64,000 nt of DNA from the NCBI RefSeq assembly GCF_016616885.1, contig NZ_CP067102.1, forward strand, positions 2,074,501 to 2,138,500, in the 5' to 3' direction. This DNA is from Bradyrhizobium diazoefficiens. Its GTDB lineage: Bacteria; Pseudomonadota; Alphaproteobacteria; Rhizobiales; Xanthobacteraceae. Positions 41,926 through 51,009 of the stretch are shown in pieces; the stretch's first letter is position 1, and the number at the start of each line of letters is the position of its first letter. The position numbers and the translations under genes are program-made. The notes beneath the pieces were generated by a model. That model saw only the letters and a list, made by a program, of their open reading frames with translations. It was not told where the DNA came from and did not search any database.

Positions 41926-44835
41926 ATGGATGATCTGTTGCGGGAGTTTCTGACGGAGACCAGCGAGAGCCTGGACACCGTCGACAATCAGCTGGTGAAG
42001 TTCGAGCAGGAGCCGAACAACGCCAAGATCCTGGATAACATCTTCCGCCTGGTCCACACCATCAAGGGTACGTGCGGCTTCCTCGGACTGCCGCGGCTTG
42101 AAGCGCTGGCGCATGCCGGCGAGACGCTGATGGGCAAGTTCCGCGACGGCATGCCGGTGACGGGACCGGCGGTGACGCTGATCCTGTCCTCGATCGACCG
42201 CATCAAGGAAATTCTCGCAGGCCTGGAGGCGACCGAAGCCGAGCCCGAAGGCAACGACCGCGATCTCATCGACAAGCTCGAAGCGATGGTCGAGCAGGGC
42301 ATGGCGGCTATGTCAGCGTCGGCGCAGCCGATCGCCTCAGGCTCGGCGCAGCCGATGCCGTCAGGCTCGGCGCAGCCGATCGCCTCAGCCAGTGCCGCCG
42401 CTGTCGTTGCTGAAGCGCCGCCGCTGGTGCCGGAAGCGCCCGCCGCCGCGGCGCCCGCGCCCGCCAAAGAGATGAGCACGGGCACGCTGATCGACCAGAC
42501 CCTGGAGCGTCCGCTGCGTCCGGGCGAGGTCTCGCTCGACGATCTCGAGCGCGCCTTCCGCGAGACCGCGATCGAAGCGCCGGTGCCCGCGCCGGTCGCC
42601 AAGGTTGAAGTGAAGGCTCAGCCTGCGCCGGCTGCTGAAGCGCCGGCCCCCGCCGCCAAGGAAGCTGCCAAGGAAGCTGTGAAGGAAACTGCCAAGGAAG
42701 CTGTGAAGGCGCCCAAGGAGAAGGCCGCGCCGAAGAAGTCGATGGCCGACGAGGGGGCCGCCGAAGGCGACCGCGTCGCCAACCAGTCGATCCGCGTCAA
42801 CGTGGATACGCTGGAGCATCTGATGACCATGGTCTCCGAGCTGGTGCTGACCCGCAACCAGCTGCTGGAGATCTCACGGCGCAACGAGGACACCGAGTTC
42901 AAGGTGCCGTTGCAGCGTCTCTCCAACGTCACCGCCGAGCTGCAGGAAGGCGTCATGAAGACGCGCATGCAGCCGATCGGCAATGCCTGGCAGAAGCTGC
43001 CCCGCATCGTCCGCGACCTCTCGAGCGAGCTCGGCAAGCAGATCGATCTGGAGATGCACGGCGCCGACACCGAGCTCGACCGCCAGGTGCTCGATCTGAT
43101 CAAGGACCCGCTCACCCACATGGTGCGCAACTCCGCCGATCATGGCCTGGAGACCCCCGCCGAGCGTCTGGCCTCCGGCAAGGGCGAGCAGGGCACCATC
43201 CGTCTCTCCGCCTATCACGAGGGCGGCCACATCATCATCTGCATCGCCGACAACGGCCGCGGCCTCAACACCGAGAGAATCAAGGCCAAGGCGATCTCCT
43301 CAGGTCTCGTCACCGAGGCTGAGCTGGAGAAGATGTCGGAAGCCCAGATCCACAAGTTCATCTTCGCGCCCGGCTTCTCGACCGCGGCCGCCATCACCTC
43401 GGTGTCGGGGCGCGGCGTCGGCATGGACGTGGTCCGCACCAATATCGACCAGATCGGCGGCACTATCGACATCAAGTCGGTGGCCGGCGAGGGCTCCTCC
43501 GTCACCATCAAGATCCCGCTGACCTTGGCGATCGTCTCGGCACTGATCGTGGAGGCCGCCGGCGATCGTTTCGCGATCCCGCAGCTCTCGGTGGTCGAGC
43601 TGGTGCGCGCCCGCGCCAACTCGGAGCACCGCATCGAGCGGATCAAGGACACGGCCGTCCTCAGGTTGCGCAACAAGCTCTTGCCGCTGATCCATCTGAA
43701 GAAGCTCCTCAAGATCGACGACGGTGCCGCCTCCGATCCCGAGAACGGCTTCATCGTGGTCACGCAGGTCGGCAGCCAGACTTTTGGCATCGTCGTCGAC
43801 GGCGTGTTCCACACCGAAGAGATCGTGGTCAAGCCGATGTCGACGAAGCTCCGTCACATCGACATGTTCTCGGGCAATACCATTTTGGGCGATGGCGCGG
43901 TCATCATGATCATCGACCCCAACGGCATTGCCAAGGCGCTCGGCGCCGCCGGCTCCTCGGCCCATGACATGGCCGACGACAATGGTGCGCACCACATCGG
44001 AAGTGGCGAGCAGACCACCTCGCTGCTGGTGTTCCGCGCCGGCTCGTCCCAGCCCAAGGCGGTTCCGCTCGGGCTCGTCACCCGTCTGGAAGAGCTTCCG
44101 GCCGACAAGATCGAGTTCTCCAACGGCCGCTACATGGTGCAGTACCGCGAGCAGCTGATGCCGCTGGTGGCGATGGAGAGCGTCACCATCGCGTCCCAGG
44201 GCGCGCAACCGATCCTGGTGTTCGCCGATGACGGCCGCTCCATGGGTCTCGTCGTCGACGAGATCATCGACATCGTCGAGGAGCGGCTCAACATCGAGGT
44301 CGGCGGCTCGGCTAGCGGCATCCTGGGCTCGGCCGTGATCAAGGGCCAGGCCACCGAGGTGATCGACGTCGGCCACTTCCTGCCGATGGCGTTCGCCGAC
44401 TGGTTCACCCGCAAGGAGATGAAGCCGTCGATGCACTCGCAGGCGGTGCTGCTGGTCGACGACTCAGCCTTCTTCCGCAACATGCTGGCGCCGGTGCTCA
44501 AGGCCGCCGGCTACCGCGTCCGCACCGCGCCGACCGCGCAGGAGGGCCTGGCAGCGCTCCGCGCCCAGAGCTTCGACGTGGTCCTGACCGACATCGAGAT
44601 GCCCGACATGAACGGGTTCGAGTTTGCGGAAGTGATCCGCTCCGACAGCAATCTGGGCGCGATGCCGATCATCGGCCTCTCGGCGCTGGTGTCGCCGGCC
44701 GCGATCGAGCGCGGCCGTCAGGCCGGCTTCCACGACTATGTCGCCAAGTTCGACCGTCCCGGTCTGATCGCGGCGCTGAAGGAACAGACCGCGGGCGCCG
44801 CCGGCGCCTCCGATCTGAGCCGGGCAGCGGCCTGA
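41926..44835 (+). CDS. cheA: chemotaxis histidine kinase CheA with C-terminal receiver
   Basis: A 969-residue hybrid CheA. The Hpt domain (1-105) has phospho-acceptor His44 in RLVHTIKGTCGFLG. A long Ala/Pro linker (about 130-285) holds 24-base repeats and KEAAKEAVKE repeats, with no recognisable P2. Dimerisation P3 begins at RVNVDTLEHLMTMVSELVLT; the ATPase has HMVRNSADHGLE and GRGVGMDVVRTN. Two CheW-like modules follow (about 525-660 and 690-820). A receiver at 840-955 has Asp889 in VLTDIEMPDM. It phosphorylates CheY and CheB; the receiver may act as a phosphate sink. First gene of cheA-W-Y-B-R. Confidence 0.95.
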   Translation: MDDLLREFLTETSESLDTVDNQLVKFEQEPNNAKILDNIFRLVHTIKGTCGFLGLPRLEALAHAGETLMGKFRDGMPVTGPAVTLILSSIDRIKEILAGLEATEAEPEGNDRDLIDKLEAMVEQGMAAMSASAQPIASGSAQPMPSGSAQPIASASAAAVVAEAPPLVPEAPAAAAPAPAKEMSTGTLIDQTLERPLRPGEVSLDDLERAFRETAIEAPVPAPVAKVEVKAQPAPAAEAPAPAAKEAAKEAVKETAKEAVKAPKEKAAPKKSMADEGAAEGDRVANQSIRVNVDTLEHLMTMVSELVLTRNQLLEISRRNEDTEFKVPLQRLSNVTAELQEGVMKTRMQPIGNAWQKLPRIVRDLSSELGKQIDLEMHGADTELDRQVLDLIKDPLTHMVRNSADHGLETPAERLASGKGEQGTIRLSAYHEGGHIIICIADNGRGLNTERIKAKAISSGLVTEAELEKMSEAQIHKFIFAPGFSTAAAITSVSGRGVGMDVVRTNIDQIGGTIDIKSVAGEGSSVTIKIPLTLAIVSALIVEAAGDRFAIPQLSVVELVRARANSEHRIERIKDTAVLRLRNKLLPLIHLKKLLKIDDGAASDPENGFIVVTQVGSQTFGIVVDGVFHTEEIVVKPMSTKLRHIDMFSGNTILGDGAVIMIIDPNGIAKALGAAGSSAHDMADDNGAHHIGSGEQTTSLLVFRAGSSQPKAVPLGLVTRLEELPADKIEFSNGRYMVQYREQLMPLVAMESVTIASQGAQPILVFADDGRSMGLVVDEIIDIVEERLNIEVGGSASGILGSAVIKGQATEVIDVGHFLPMAFADWFTRKEMKPSMHSQAVLLVDDSAFFRNMLAPVLKAAGYRVRTAPTAQEGLAALRAQSFDVVLTDIEMPDMNGFEFAEVIRSDSNLGAMPIIGLSALVSPAAIERGRQAGFHDYVAKFDRPGLIAALKEQTAGAAGASDLSRAAA
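42319..42390 (+). repeat. cheA: three 24-bp tandem repeats in the cheA linker
   Basis: Three near-identical 24-base units, each beginning TCGGCGCAGCCGAT, encode SAQPIASG, SAQPMPSG and SAQPIASA. They lie in the flexible Hpt-P3 linker, where a change of copy number keeps the frame. Confidence 0.85.
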
Positions 44836-44858
44836 GCCGGACCTGAGGAGACACATCG

Positions 44859-45329
44859 ATGAGCAAGAAGATGCAAACCGGCGAAGGCGCCATGGTCGAG
44901 TACGTCACCGCGATGATCGGCGGCCAGCTGTTCGGCCTGCCGATCTCCCGCGTCCAGGACGTGTTCATGCCCGAGCGCGTCACCCGCGTCCCCCTGTCCT
45001 CGCGCGAGATCGCGGGCGTGTTGAACCTGCGCGGCCGCATCGTCACCGTGGTCGACATGCGCGCCCGGCTCGGCCTGCCCAAGCCGGAAGACGGCAAGAC
45101 GGCGATGGCGGTCGGCGTCGACATGCGCGGTGAATCCTATGGCCTCCTGATCGACCAGATCGGCGAAGTGCTGCGCCTGTCCGAGGACGGCAAGGAAGAC
45201 AACCCGGTCAACCTCGACCCCCGCATGGCCAAGCTCGCCGGCGGCGTCCACCGTCTCGACGGACAGCTCATGGTCGTCCTCGACGTCGATCGCGTCCTCG
45301 AGCTCGCGCCCGAGATGATGGCGGCCTGA
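44859..45329 (+). CDS. cheW: chemotaxis coupling protein CheW
   Basis: A 156-residue CheW: TAMIGGQLFGLPISRVQDVF, the conserved VLNLRGRIVTVVDMR near 50, and MAVGVDMRGESYGLLIDQIG. It links chemoreceptors to CheA. It starts 23 bases after cheA with GAGGAGAC upstream, and is followed by cheY. Confidence 0.95.
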   Translation: MSKKMQTGEGAMVEYVTAMIGGQLFGLPISRVQDVFMPERVTRVPLSSREIAGVLNLRGRIVTVVDMRARLGLPKPEDGKTAMAVGVDMRGESYGLLIDQIGEVLRLSEDGKEDNPVNLDPRMAKLAGGVHRLDGQLMVVLDVDRVLELAPEMMAA

Positions 45330-45402
45330 TACGGCGGCATCGCCGCCGACGTACTCGCAATTGGAAGTGCCCCCGCACAGGGGATCAGAAGCAGAGGTTC
45401 AC

Positions 45403-45768
45403 ATGCGAACTTGTCTCGTCGTTGATGATTCCAGCGTCATCCGCAAGGTTGCGCGCCGGATCCTGGAAGGCCTCGACTTTCAGATTCTCGAAGCCGAGGA
45501 CGGTGAGAAGGCGCTCGAGGCCTGCAAGCGCGGGCTGCCCGACGCCGTGCTGCTCGACTGGAACATGCCGGTCATGGATGGCTACGAGTTCCTCGGCCAT
45601 CTGCGCCGTATGCCCGGCGGCGACCAGCCCAAAGTGGTGTTCTGCACCACCGAGAACGACGTGGCCCATATTGCGCGCGCACTGCACGCCGGTGCCAACG
45701 AGTACATCATGAAGCCGTTCGACAAGGACATCGTGATGGCGAAATTCCAGGAAGTCGGCTTGATCTGA
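45403..45768 (+). CDS. cheY: chemotaxis response regulator CheY
   Basis: A 121-residue single receiver domain. Acidic pocket Asp8/Asp9, phospho-acceptor Asp52 in AVLLDWNMPVMDG, switch Thr near 82 in VVFCTTEND and Lys104 in YIMKPFDKD. It would be phosphorylated by CheA and act on the flagellar motor. The ATG at 45403 is preceded by CAGAGG; an upstream in-frame start at 45361 would add 14 residues not typical of CheY. Confidence 0.95.
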   Translation: MRTCLVVDDSSVIRKVARRILEGLDFQILEAEDGEKALEACKRGLPDAVLLDWNMPVMDGYEFLGHLRRMPGGDQPKVVFCTTENDVAHIARALHAGANEYIMKPFDKDIVMAKFQEVGLI

Positions 45769-45842
45769 GCGAACACTGGAGGCTGAACGGCTCCTTCGGC
45801 GTTTGTTTTCAACTAAACCGTTTCAGTCTGAGTTGGTGAGTA

Positions 45843-47036
45843 ATGAGTGTTGCGTTCGCAGGTAATTCGGCCACTGGCTCGTCGCGCGAAGCGGGACCAC
45901 TGCGGGTGATGATCGTCGACGACTCCGTCGTCATACGCGGTCTGATCTCGCGCTGGATCGGCGCCGAGCACGACATGGAGGTCGCAGCCTCGCTGCGCAC
46001 CGGCCTCGAGGCGGTCAACCAGCTCGAACGCATCAATCCCGACGTTGCCGTGCTCGACATCGAAATGCCGGAGCTCGACGGCATCTCGGCGTTGCCGCAA
46101 CTGCTGACGAAGAAGCGCGATCTCGTCATCATCATGGCCTCGACGCTGACCCGTCGCAACGCGGAGGTCAGCTTCAAGGCGCTGTCGCTCGGCGCAGCCG
46201 ACTACATCCCGAAACCGGAATCGACGCGTGAGACGTCCGCCGCGGACGTCTTCCATCACGATCTGATCCAGAAGATCCGTCACCTCGGCGCACGGCTGCG
46301 CCGGAAGCCGGCCGTGGTGAGCCCGCCGCTGGCGCCGGCGAGCCCGGCTGCGCGCGCGCCGGCTGTTGTGCGGCCCGCAGCGCCCGCATCGGCTCCGGCC
46401 GTGCATGCGCCGTCATCGGGCTCGCTCACGACGCGCCCATTCTCGAGCCAGGCGCCGAAGGTGCTACTGATTGGATCTTCGACCGGTGGCCCGCAGGCGC
46501 TGATGGCGCTGGTCACCGAACTCGGCTCGGTGATCGACCGCGTTCCGGTGCTGATCACCCAGCACATGCCGCCAACCTTCACCACCATTCTCGCCGAGCA
46601 CCTCGCGCGTTCGAGCCGCCGGCCCGCAGCCGAGGCGGTCGATGGCGAGCCGGTGAAGCCGGGGCGCATCTACCTCGCGCCCGGCGGCAAGCACATGCGT
46701 GTGGTGCGCAGCGGCGCTGAAGCGGCAATCGCGCTCGACGACGGGCCCGCCGTCAATTTCTGCAAGCCCGCGGTCGATCCGCTCTTCACCTCCGCCATCG
46801 ACATCTGGCATGGCAACATCCTCTCCGTGATCCTGACGGGCATGGGCTCGGACGGCATGCGCGGCGGCAAGGACATCGTCGCTGCCGGCGGCAGTGTGAT
46901 CGCGCAGGATGAAGCTTCCAGCGTCGTGTGGGGCATGCCCGGCGCAGCTGCCAATGCCGGCATCTGCGCAGCGATCCTGCCGCTCAACCAGATCGGCGCC
47001 AAGGTCAACCGCCTGTTCGCGGGAGACCGCTCGTGA
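45843..47036 (+). CDS. cheB: chemotaxis methylesterase CheB
   Basis: A 397-residue two-domain protein. Receiver domain with Asp72 in [12 protein letters not shown]. After an Ala/Pro linker (about 160-200) comes the methylesterase with catalytic Ser213 in [11 protein letters not shown], His241 in ITQHMPP and Asp337 in LTGMGSDGM. It demethylates (and deamidates) chemoreceptors when phosphorylated by CheA. The stop overlaps the GTG of cheR. Confidence 0.95.
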   Translation: MSVAFAGNSATGSSREAGPLRVMIVDDSVVIRGLISRWIGAEHDMEVAASLRTGLEAVNQLERINPDVAVLDIEMPELDGISALPQLLTKKRDLVIIMASTLTRRNAEVSFKALSLGAADYIPKPESTRETSAADVFHHDLIQKIRHLGARLRRKPAVVSPPLAPASPAARAPAVVRPAAPASAPAVHAPSSGSLTTRPFSSQAPKVLLIGSSTGGPQALMALVTELGSVIDRVPVLITQHMPPTFTTILAEHLARSSRRPAAEAVDGEPVKPGRIYLAPGGKHMRVVRSGAEAAIALDDGPAVNFCKPAVDPLFTSAIDIWHGNILSVILTGMGSDGMRGGKDIVAAGGSVIAQDEASSVVWGMPGAAANAGICAAILPLNQIGAKVNRLFAGDRS

Positions 47037-47905
47037 CGCCCACGGACTATGAGTACCTGCGCAAGTTCCTGAAAGAGCGCTCCGGTCTCGATCTCTCACC
47101 CGACAAGCAGTATCTGGTCGAGAGTCGGCTGCTGCCGCTGGCCCGCAAGGCGAGCTTGCCAGGCATCCCGGATCTCGTGCTCAAGATCAGGAACGGCGAT
47201 GGCCGGCTTGCGACCGACGTGGTCGAAGCCATGACCACCAACGAGACGTTCTTCTTCCGCGACAAGATCCCGTTCGATCACCTGCGCGACAGCATCATGC
47301 CCCGCCTGATCCAGGCCCGGGCCGCGCGCAAATCGCTGCGGATCTGGTCGGCGGCTTCGTCGACCGGCCAGGAGCCCTATTCGATCGCGATGTGCCTGAA
47401 GGAGATGGGCGCCGCGCTTGCGGGCTGGCGCATCGAGATCGTCGCCACCGATCTGTCGCAGGAGGTGCTGGAGAAATCCAAGGCCGGCGTCTACAGCCAG
47501 TTCGAGGTGCAGCGCGGCCTGCCGATCCAGCTGCTGATGAAATACTTCACCCAGTCCGGCGACGTCTGGCAGCTCAAGGCCGATGTCCGTGCGATGGTCC
47601 AGTTCCGTCAGCTCAATCTGTTGCAGGACTTCTCCCATCTCGGCACGTTCGACGTCATCTTCTGCCGCAACGTGCTGATCTATTTCGACCAGGACACCAA
47701 GGCCGTGATCTTCGAGCGCATGGCGAAGGTCTTGGAAGCGGATGGCGCGCTGTTGTTGGGCGCCGCCGAATCCGTCGTCGGTATCACCGACGCCTTCCGT
47801 CCGATCTCCGACCGCCGTGGTCTCTACCAGCTCAATCCGGCGCGCTCCGGCCGCCCGATGGGGGGACTGATGCCGCAGCCGCTGAAAGTCGCCGCGGCGA
47901 GGTGA
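47033..47905 (+). CDS. cheR: chemotaxis methyltransferase CheR
   Basis: A 290-residue methyltransferase. N-terminal CheR helical domain ([20 protein letters not shown]), then [10 protein letters not shown], the SAM-binding [20 protein letters not shown] near 102 and [14 protein letters not shown] near 205. It methylates receptor glutamates in opposition to CheB. The GTG start overlapping the cheB stop (GTGA) is chosen because it gives the family-like start [12 protein letters not shown]. Confidence 0.95.
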   Translation: MTPTDYEYLRKFLKERSGLDLSPDKQYLVESRLLPLARKASLPGIPDLVLKIRNGDGRLATDVVEAMTTNETFFFRDKIPFDHLRDSIMPRLIQARAARKSLRIWSAASSTGQEPYSIAMCLKEMGAALAGWRIEIVATDLSQEVLEKSKAGVYSQFEVQRGLPIQLLMKYFTQSGDVWQLKADVRAMVQFRQLNLLQDFSHLGTFDVIFCRNVLIYFDQDTKAVIFERMAKVLEADGALLLGAAESVVGITDAFRPISDRRGLYQLNPARSGRPMGGLMPQPLKVAAAR

Positions 47906-48164
47906 ACAGCCGAGCGATCGTCGATCCGAGAGAGCATTGTTGTTGTGGATGACCGGCAGCACCTGACGGCGTCCCTTCTCCGTCATTGTGCGTGACGTTT
48001 CACCACTGCGGATTACTCAGCTACCGCGCGCGTAGAATTCGTGCCGCGACGCGGCGCGATCATGGCCCTCTCAGTACCTGAGGAGTGTGCTATGCTCCCG
48101 ATCGTCCCGTCGGACTGAGGCGGGATTTCATTCCATCATGAACTGTTTTTGAGGAGGACATACC
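47906..48164. other. intergenic region after cheR
   Basis: About 260 bases without a gene. It must contain the cheA-R transcript end and the promoter of the secreted protein gene; I see no strong hairpin with a U-tract. Confidence 0.35.
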
Positions 48165-48635
48165 ATGCGAATGTCTTGTGCCTCTTATTTCCTGTTGGCG
48201 GCGCTGTCGTTGCCGGCGACGGCTTTCGCTGGCGAGCAGGTGCTCGAATTCAAGCTCGTCACCAAGCCGGTGGACGTCAAGGTCACCGAGGTCGCGAACG
48301 TCGAAGGCCAGACGGTCATGTCCGGCAAGATGTTTGGCGTCGCCTTCTTCAAGGATGGCCGCATTGCCGTGAAGGACTTTGTCAACTCCAGTGATTTGCT
48401 CAAGGGCTCTGGACCGATCTTCGGCTACAGCACCTACACCTTCGACGACGGATCCTCGATCACGGCGCGCTACAGCGGCGCGATCAAGGAGGGGAAGGCA
48501 AAGGGCGAATATATGATCCTGTCGGGCACCGGCATGTACGCCAACGCGACGGGCACGGGCGGCTTCGAAAGCGTGCAAAGCGGATTCAAGGGCGCATTCC
48601 TGTACGACGGTCGATTCATCGTCAAGACACCCTAG
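48165..48635 (+). CDS. secreted hypothetical protein, beta-barrel-like
   Basis: A 156-residue protein with a signal peptide (MRMSCASYFLLAALSLPATA, cleavage near FAGE). The mature part is strand-rich with alternating Gly/Tyr/Phe (FGYSTYTFDDGSSITARYSG, GTGMYANATGTGGFESVQSG), like small barrel or allene-oxide-cyclase-like folds. GAGGAGGAC precedes the ATG. Probably periplasmic; function unknown. A hairpin separates it from the convergent neighbour. Confidence 0.75.
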   Translation: MRMSCASYFLLAALSLPATAFAGEQVLEFKLVTKPVDVKVTEVANVEGQTVMSGKMFGVAFFKDGRIAVKDFVNSSDLLKGSGPIFGYSTYTFDDGSSITARYSGAIKEGKAKGEYMILSGTGMYANATGTGGFESVQSGFKGAFLYDGRFIVKTP

Positions 48636-48654
48636 GCGGGCGCTGCGAATCTCT

Positions 48655-48688
48655 GCGCTCGCGCCCCTTGCGGCGGGGTCGCGAGCGC
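48655..48688. terminator. hairpin between convergent genes
   Basis: GCGCTCGCG (48655-48663) pairs with CGCGAGCGC (48680-48688), with inner CCCC/GGGG pairing. It sits between two genes that end toward each other. No U-tract on either side, so the terminator role is tentative. Confidence 0.5.
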
Positions 48689-48691
48689 ATC

Positions 48692-49852
48692 TCACAGAAT
48701 CGCGTGCGGCAGAAACCGCGAGCTGTTGCCCGTGATCGGGCTTTCGTCCTCGCGGATCGAAAGCCCGCACGGCTCGTGGTTCACCAGCCAGCTCCCCACC
48801 ACCGGATAGACGCCTGAAAAGTTCGGCAGCGGCGACAGCGCCTGGCGCACAAAGCCTTCGGCGCCGTAGGGGCCGGCGTGATCGTCGAGGGACATTCCGC
48901 CCGACAGCAGCGTGACATTGGCGCCTTCGCGCGACAGCAGCGGCTTGCGGACGTAGGAGCTGCCGAGCTCGGCTGCGCGCGGATCGTCCTCGAAGAAGGC
49001 CGGCAGCAGATTGGGATGGTTCGGAAACATCTCCCAGAGCAGCGGCAGGATCCCCTTGTTGGAGAGCACCGCCTTCCATGGCGGCTCGATCCAGCGCGTC
49101 GGAGCGCCGGCAAGCTTGGCACCGAAGGCGTCGTGAAACATCCATTCCCAGGGGTAGAGCTTGAAGACAAGCGCCATGTCGCGGTCGTCGAGATCGACGA
49201 AGCCGCCGGCCTCGTCGCGCCAGCCGATCTCCTCGATGTCGAGCAGCGTGGTCGAGAGGCCTGCCTGGCGCGCGGTGTCTTCGAGATAAGCGAGCGTGCC
49301 GGCGTCTTCCTCGCTGCCGGTGGTGCCGGTGAGGTGCAGATGGCGGCCCGCACCGATAGTCTTCCACGCCTCGATCAGCCGCTCGTGGATCGAGTTGAAC
49401 TGGTCGGCGCGCGCGGGGATGATGCGCCGCTCGATCGCCTGCTCGAGCCAGGTCCATTGAAACACCGCGGCCTCGAAGATCGAGGTCGGTGTGTCCGCAT
49501 TGTATTCGAGCAGTTTTGCCGGGCCTTCGCCGTCGAATTTCAGGTCGAGCCGGCCGTAGAGGCTGCGGTCGTCGCGCTTCCAGCTTTCCGCGATCAGGTC
49601 CCAAAACGTTTCCGGAATCTTGAGCCGCCGCAAATGGCGTTCGTCGCCGATCACGCGACCGGCGAGCTCCAGGCACATCGCATCGATCTCGCCGGTCGGC
49701 GTTTCGATGGAGCGCTCGATCTCGTCGAGCGTGAAGGCATAATAGGCGCGCTCGTCCCAATAACGCTCGCCGTCGATGGTGTGGAAGGCGAAGCCGCATT
49801 GCTCGGCGGTCTGTTGCCAGTCGTCGCGCTCGGGACAGGTGATGCGTTGCAT
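48692..49852 (-). CDS. glutathionylspermidine synthase family protein, YgiC/YjfC-like
   Basis: A 386-residue ATP-grasp-like enzyme of the preATP-grasp GSP-synthase family: WDERAYYAFTLDEIE near 33, RLDLKFDGEGPAKLLEYNAD near 101, TPTSIFEAAVFQWTWLEQ, and YVRKPLLSREGANVTLL near 305. In E. coli YgiC and YjfC lie with a YgiB-like and a DUF350 protein, the arrangement seen here. The substrate of this group is not settled; the lack of an amidase domain argues against true bifunctional GspA. Terminal gene of a three-gene minus-strand unit. Confidence 0.88.
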   Translation of the reverse strand: MQRITCPERDDWQQTAEQCGFAFHTIDGERYWDERAYYAFTLDEIERSIETPTGEIDAMCLELAGRVIGDERHLRRLKIPETFWDLIAESWKRDDRSLYGRLDLKFDGEGPAKLLEYNADTPTSIFEAAVFQWTWLEQAIERRIIPARADQFNSIHERLIEAWKTIGAGRHLHLTGTTGSEEDAGTLAYLEDTARQAGLSTTLLDIEEIGWRDEAGGFVDLDDRDMALVFKLYPWEWMFHDAFGAKLAGAPTRWIEPPWKAVLSNKGILPLLWEMFPNHPNLLPAFFEDDPRAAELGSSYVRKPLLSREGANVTLLSGGMSLDDHAGPYGAEGFVRQALSPLPNFSGVYPVVGSWLVNHEPCGLSIREDESPITGNSSRFLPHAIL

Positions 49853-49855
49853 GTG

Positions 49856-50341
49856 TCAGCCGCCACCCGAGAAGCCATGCGCAAACGAGCCGAAGCCGCC
49901 GCGCGTGACGCCACTGGAGCCGGAATCGGACGAGGTCCCTGACGAGGAATGGCTTGAGGAGTCGCTGCTGTAGAAACTCGAACGCGAGGACCAGTGCGAG
50001 CCGCTGCTCGACGAGCTGCTGCTGCAGTTTGTCGTCTGCATCGGCGCCGCTGCCCCGGGGACTGATGCCGCGGGGACTGACGCCCCGGGGACTGACGCCC
50101 CGGGGACTGACGCCCCGGGGACTGACGCCCCGGGGACTGACGCCCCGGGGACTGACGCCCCGGAAGGAGAGGGGTCGCAGTTCCGACGTGGCATCAGCGT
50201 ATAGGCGGTGGCGCCGACCGCGATTGTCCCCATCACCAGCAGCGCGACATGGCCCGAGCGCTTCACCGGCTCGCGCGGCGGCAGCGGCAGGGCCGCCGGC
50301 CGGCGCTTGCCGAACTCCTTGTTGGGCGGCTTGTTCGCCAT
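49856..50341 (-). CDS. YgiB-like (DUF1190-type) membrane protein with Pro/Ser repeats
   Basis: A 161-residue protein: one hydrophobic helix (GHVALLVMGTIAVGATAYTL), then seven pentapeptides of the type GASVP (encoded by 15-base repeats), a serine-rich stretch, and the C-terminal VTRGGFGSFAHGFSGGG. The VTRGGFG ending is the signature of YgiB/DUF1190 proteins. Position between DUF350 and GSP-synthase-like genes supports this. Topology suggests a surface or periplasmic tail of low complexity. Function unknown. Confidence 0.7.
   Translation of the reverse strand: MANKPPNKEFGKRRPAALPLPPREPVKRSGHVALLVMGTIAVGATAYTLMPRRNCDPSPSGASVPGASVPGASVPGASVPGASVPGASVPAASVPGAAAPMQTTNCSSSSSSSGSHWSSRSSFYSSDSSSHSSSGTSSDSGSSGVTRGGFGSFAHGFSGGG
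50057..50161. repeat. seven 15-bp tandem repeats
   Basis: Seven consecutive units of GGGGACTGACGCCCC or a one- to two-base variant (the first contains TGATGCCGC). In the gene on the minus strand they encode the GASVP repeats. As multiples of three they can expand or contract without a frameshift. Confidence 0.9.
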
Positions 50342-50342
50342 A

Positions 50343-50747
50343 TCAGTAGATCATGCAGGCAGCGTTCAGGAGGCCCGCGGCGAGCGAGGACAGGCCGAGC
50401 CAGATCGCGGGGGCGAGCTCGCCGGCGGCGATTCGCCCCGACAGGTTCGGCACCGGGATTTTCACGATGTAGAACACGGCGACCTGCACGATGAGCGCGA
50501 TTGCAGCCCAGATCAGGCAATCCAGCACGTTGGCCGAATGCGCGATCGCGCTGAACAGCGGCGCCACGAAGCCAAGCAGGCTGAGGCCGAGCGCAATTGC
50601 AGCCGCAGGATCGTTGTCGCGAATCAGCTGGAATTCGTTGTGCGGCGTGATCCGCGTGTAAACGAAGAGATATGCCACGACCGCCACCAGCCCGGTGCAG
50701 AAATAGACCAGGAAGGCGGGCAGGCCGGCGAGCGATTGCAGGATCAT
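50343..50747 (-). CDS. DUF350 membrane protein, YjfL-like
   Basis: About 134 residues from the ATG at 50747 (a GTG at 50783 would add 12). Four hydrophobic segments are visible: FLVYFCTGLVAVVAYLFVYT, AAAIALGLSLLGFVAPLFSA, CLIWAAIALIVQVAVFYIVK and AIWLGLSSLAAGLLNAACMI, matching DUF350 proteins. First gene of the operon with the YgiB-like and GSP-synthase-like genes; the set mirrors E. coli yjfLMC. Confidence 0.85.
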   Translation of the reverse strand: MILQSLAGLPAFLVYFCTGLVAVVAYLFVYTRITPHNEFQLIRDNDPAAAIALGLSLLGFVAPLFSAIAHSANVLDCLIWAAIALIVQVAVFYIVKIPVPNLSGRIAAGELAPAIWLGLSSLAAGLLNAACMIY

Positions 50748-50930
50748 GGGGAGGTCCGACGTTGGCGCCGCGAATTCTGGCACGATCGCTTCGTCGCCGC
50801 ATCGGTCGAACAGGTTCGATCCCCAGGAACAGGCCTGCTCTGGAGGCGCTCGCCGCTGGTGCGGCTACGATCGAGGCGCTGGAGGAATTGACCCGGCGCT
50901 GACATGAGCTGGCGAGTGCCTGACGCCCCC

Positions 50931-50961
50931 AAAAAACAAAACCCCGCCATTTGCGGCGGGG
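50931..50961 (-). terminator. intrinsic terminator of ctrA
   Basis: On the minus strand the stem CCCCGCC/GGCGGGG with a six-base loop (50942-50961) is followed by TTTTGTTTTTT (50941-50931). It lies 49 bases beyond the ctrA stop and is the clearest terminator of the window. Confidence 0.85.
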
Positions 50962-51009
50962 TCCAGGCTGGGAGGAGCGAGCCCGACAAGGGCGCGCGAC
51001 GTAAACGGA

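Noticed and set aside
43300..44436. 378-codon minus-strand frame inside cheA
   Set aside because: Antisense artefact of GC-rich cheA; composition dominated by His, Arg and Asp as expected from complement reading.
48090..49799. 569-codon minus-strand frame overlapping the GSP-synthase-like gene
   Set aside because: Arginine-rich shifted-frame translation; the real gene in another frame has the family motifs and shares couplings with its operon.
50057..50161. Repeat array as possible CRISPR
   Set aside because: Units are contiguous with no spacers and encode in-frame pentapeptides; no cas genes in the window.
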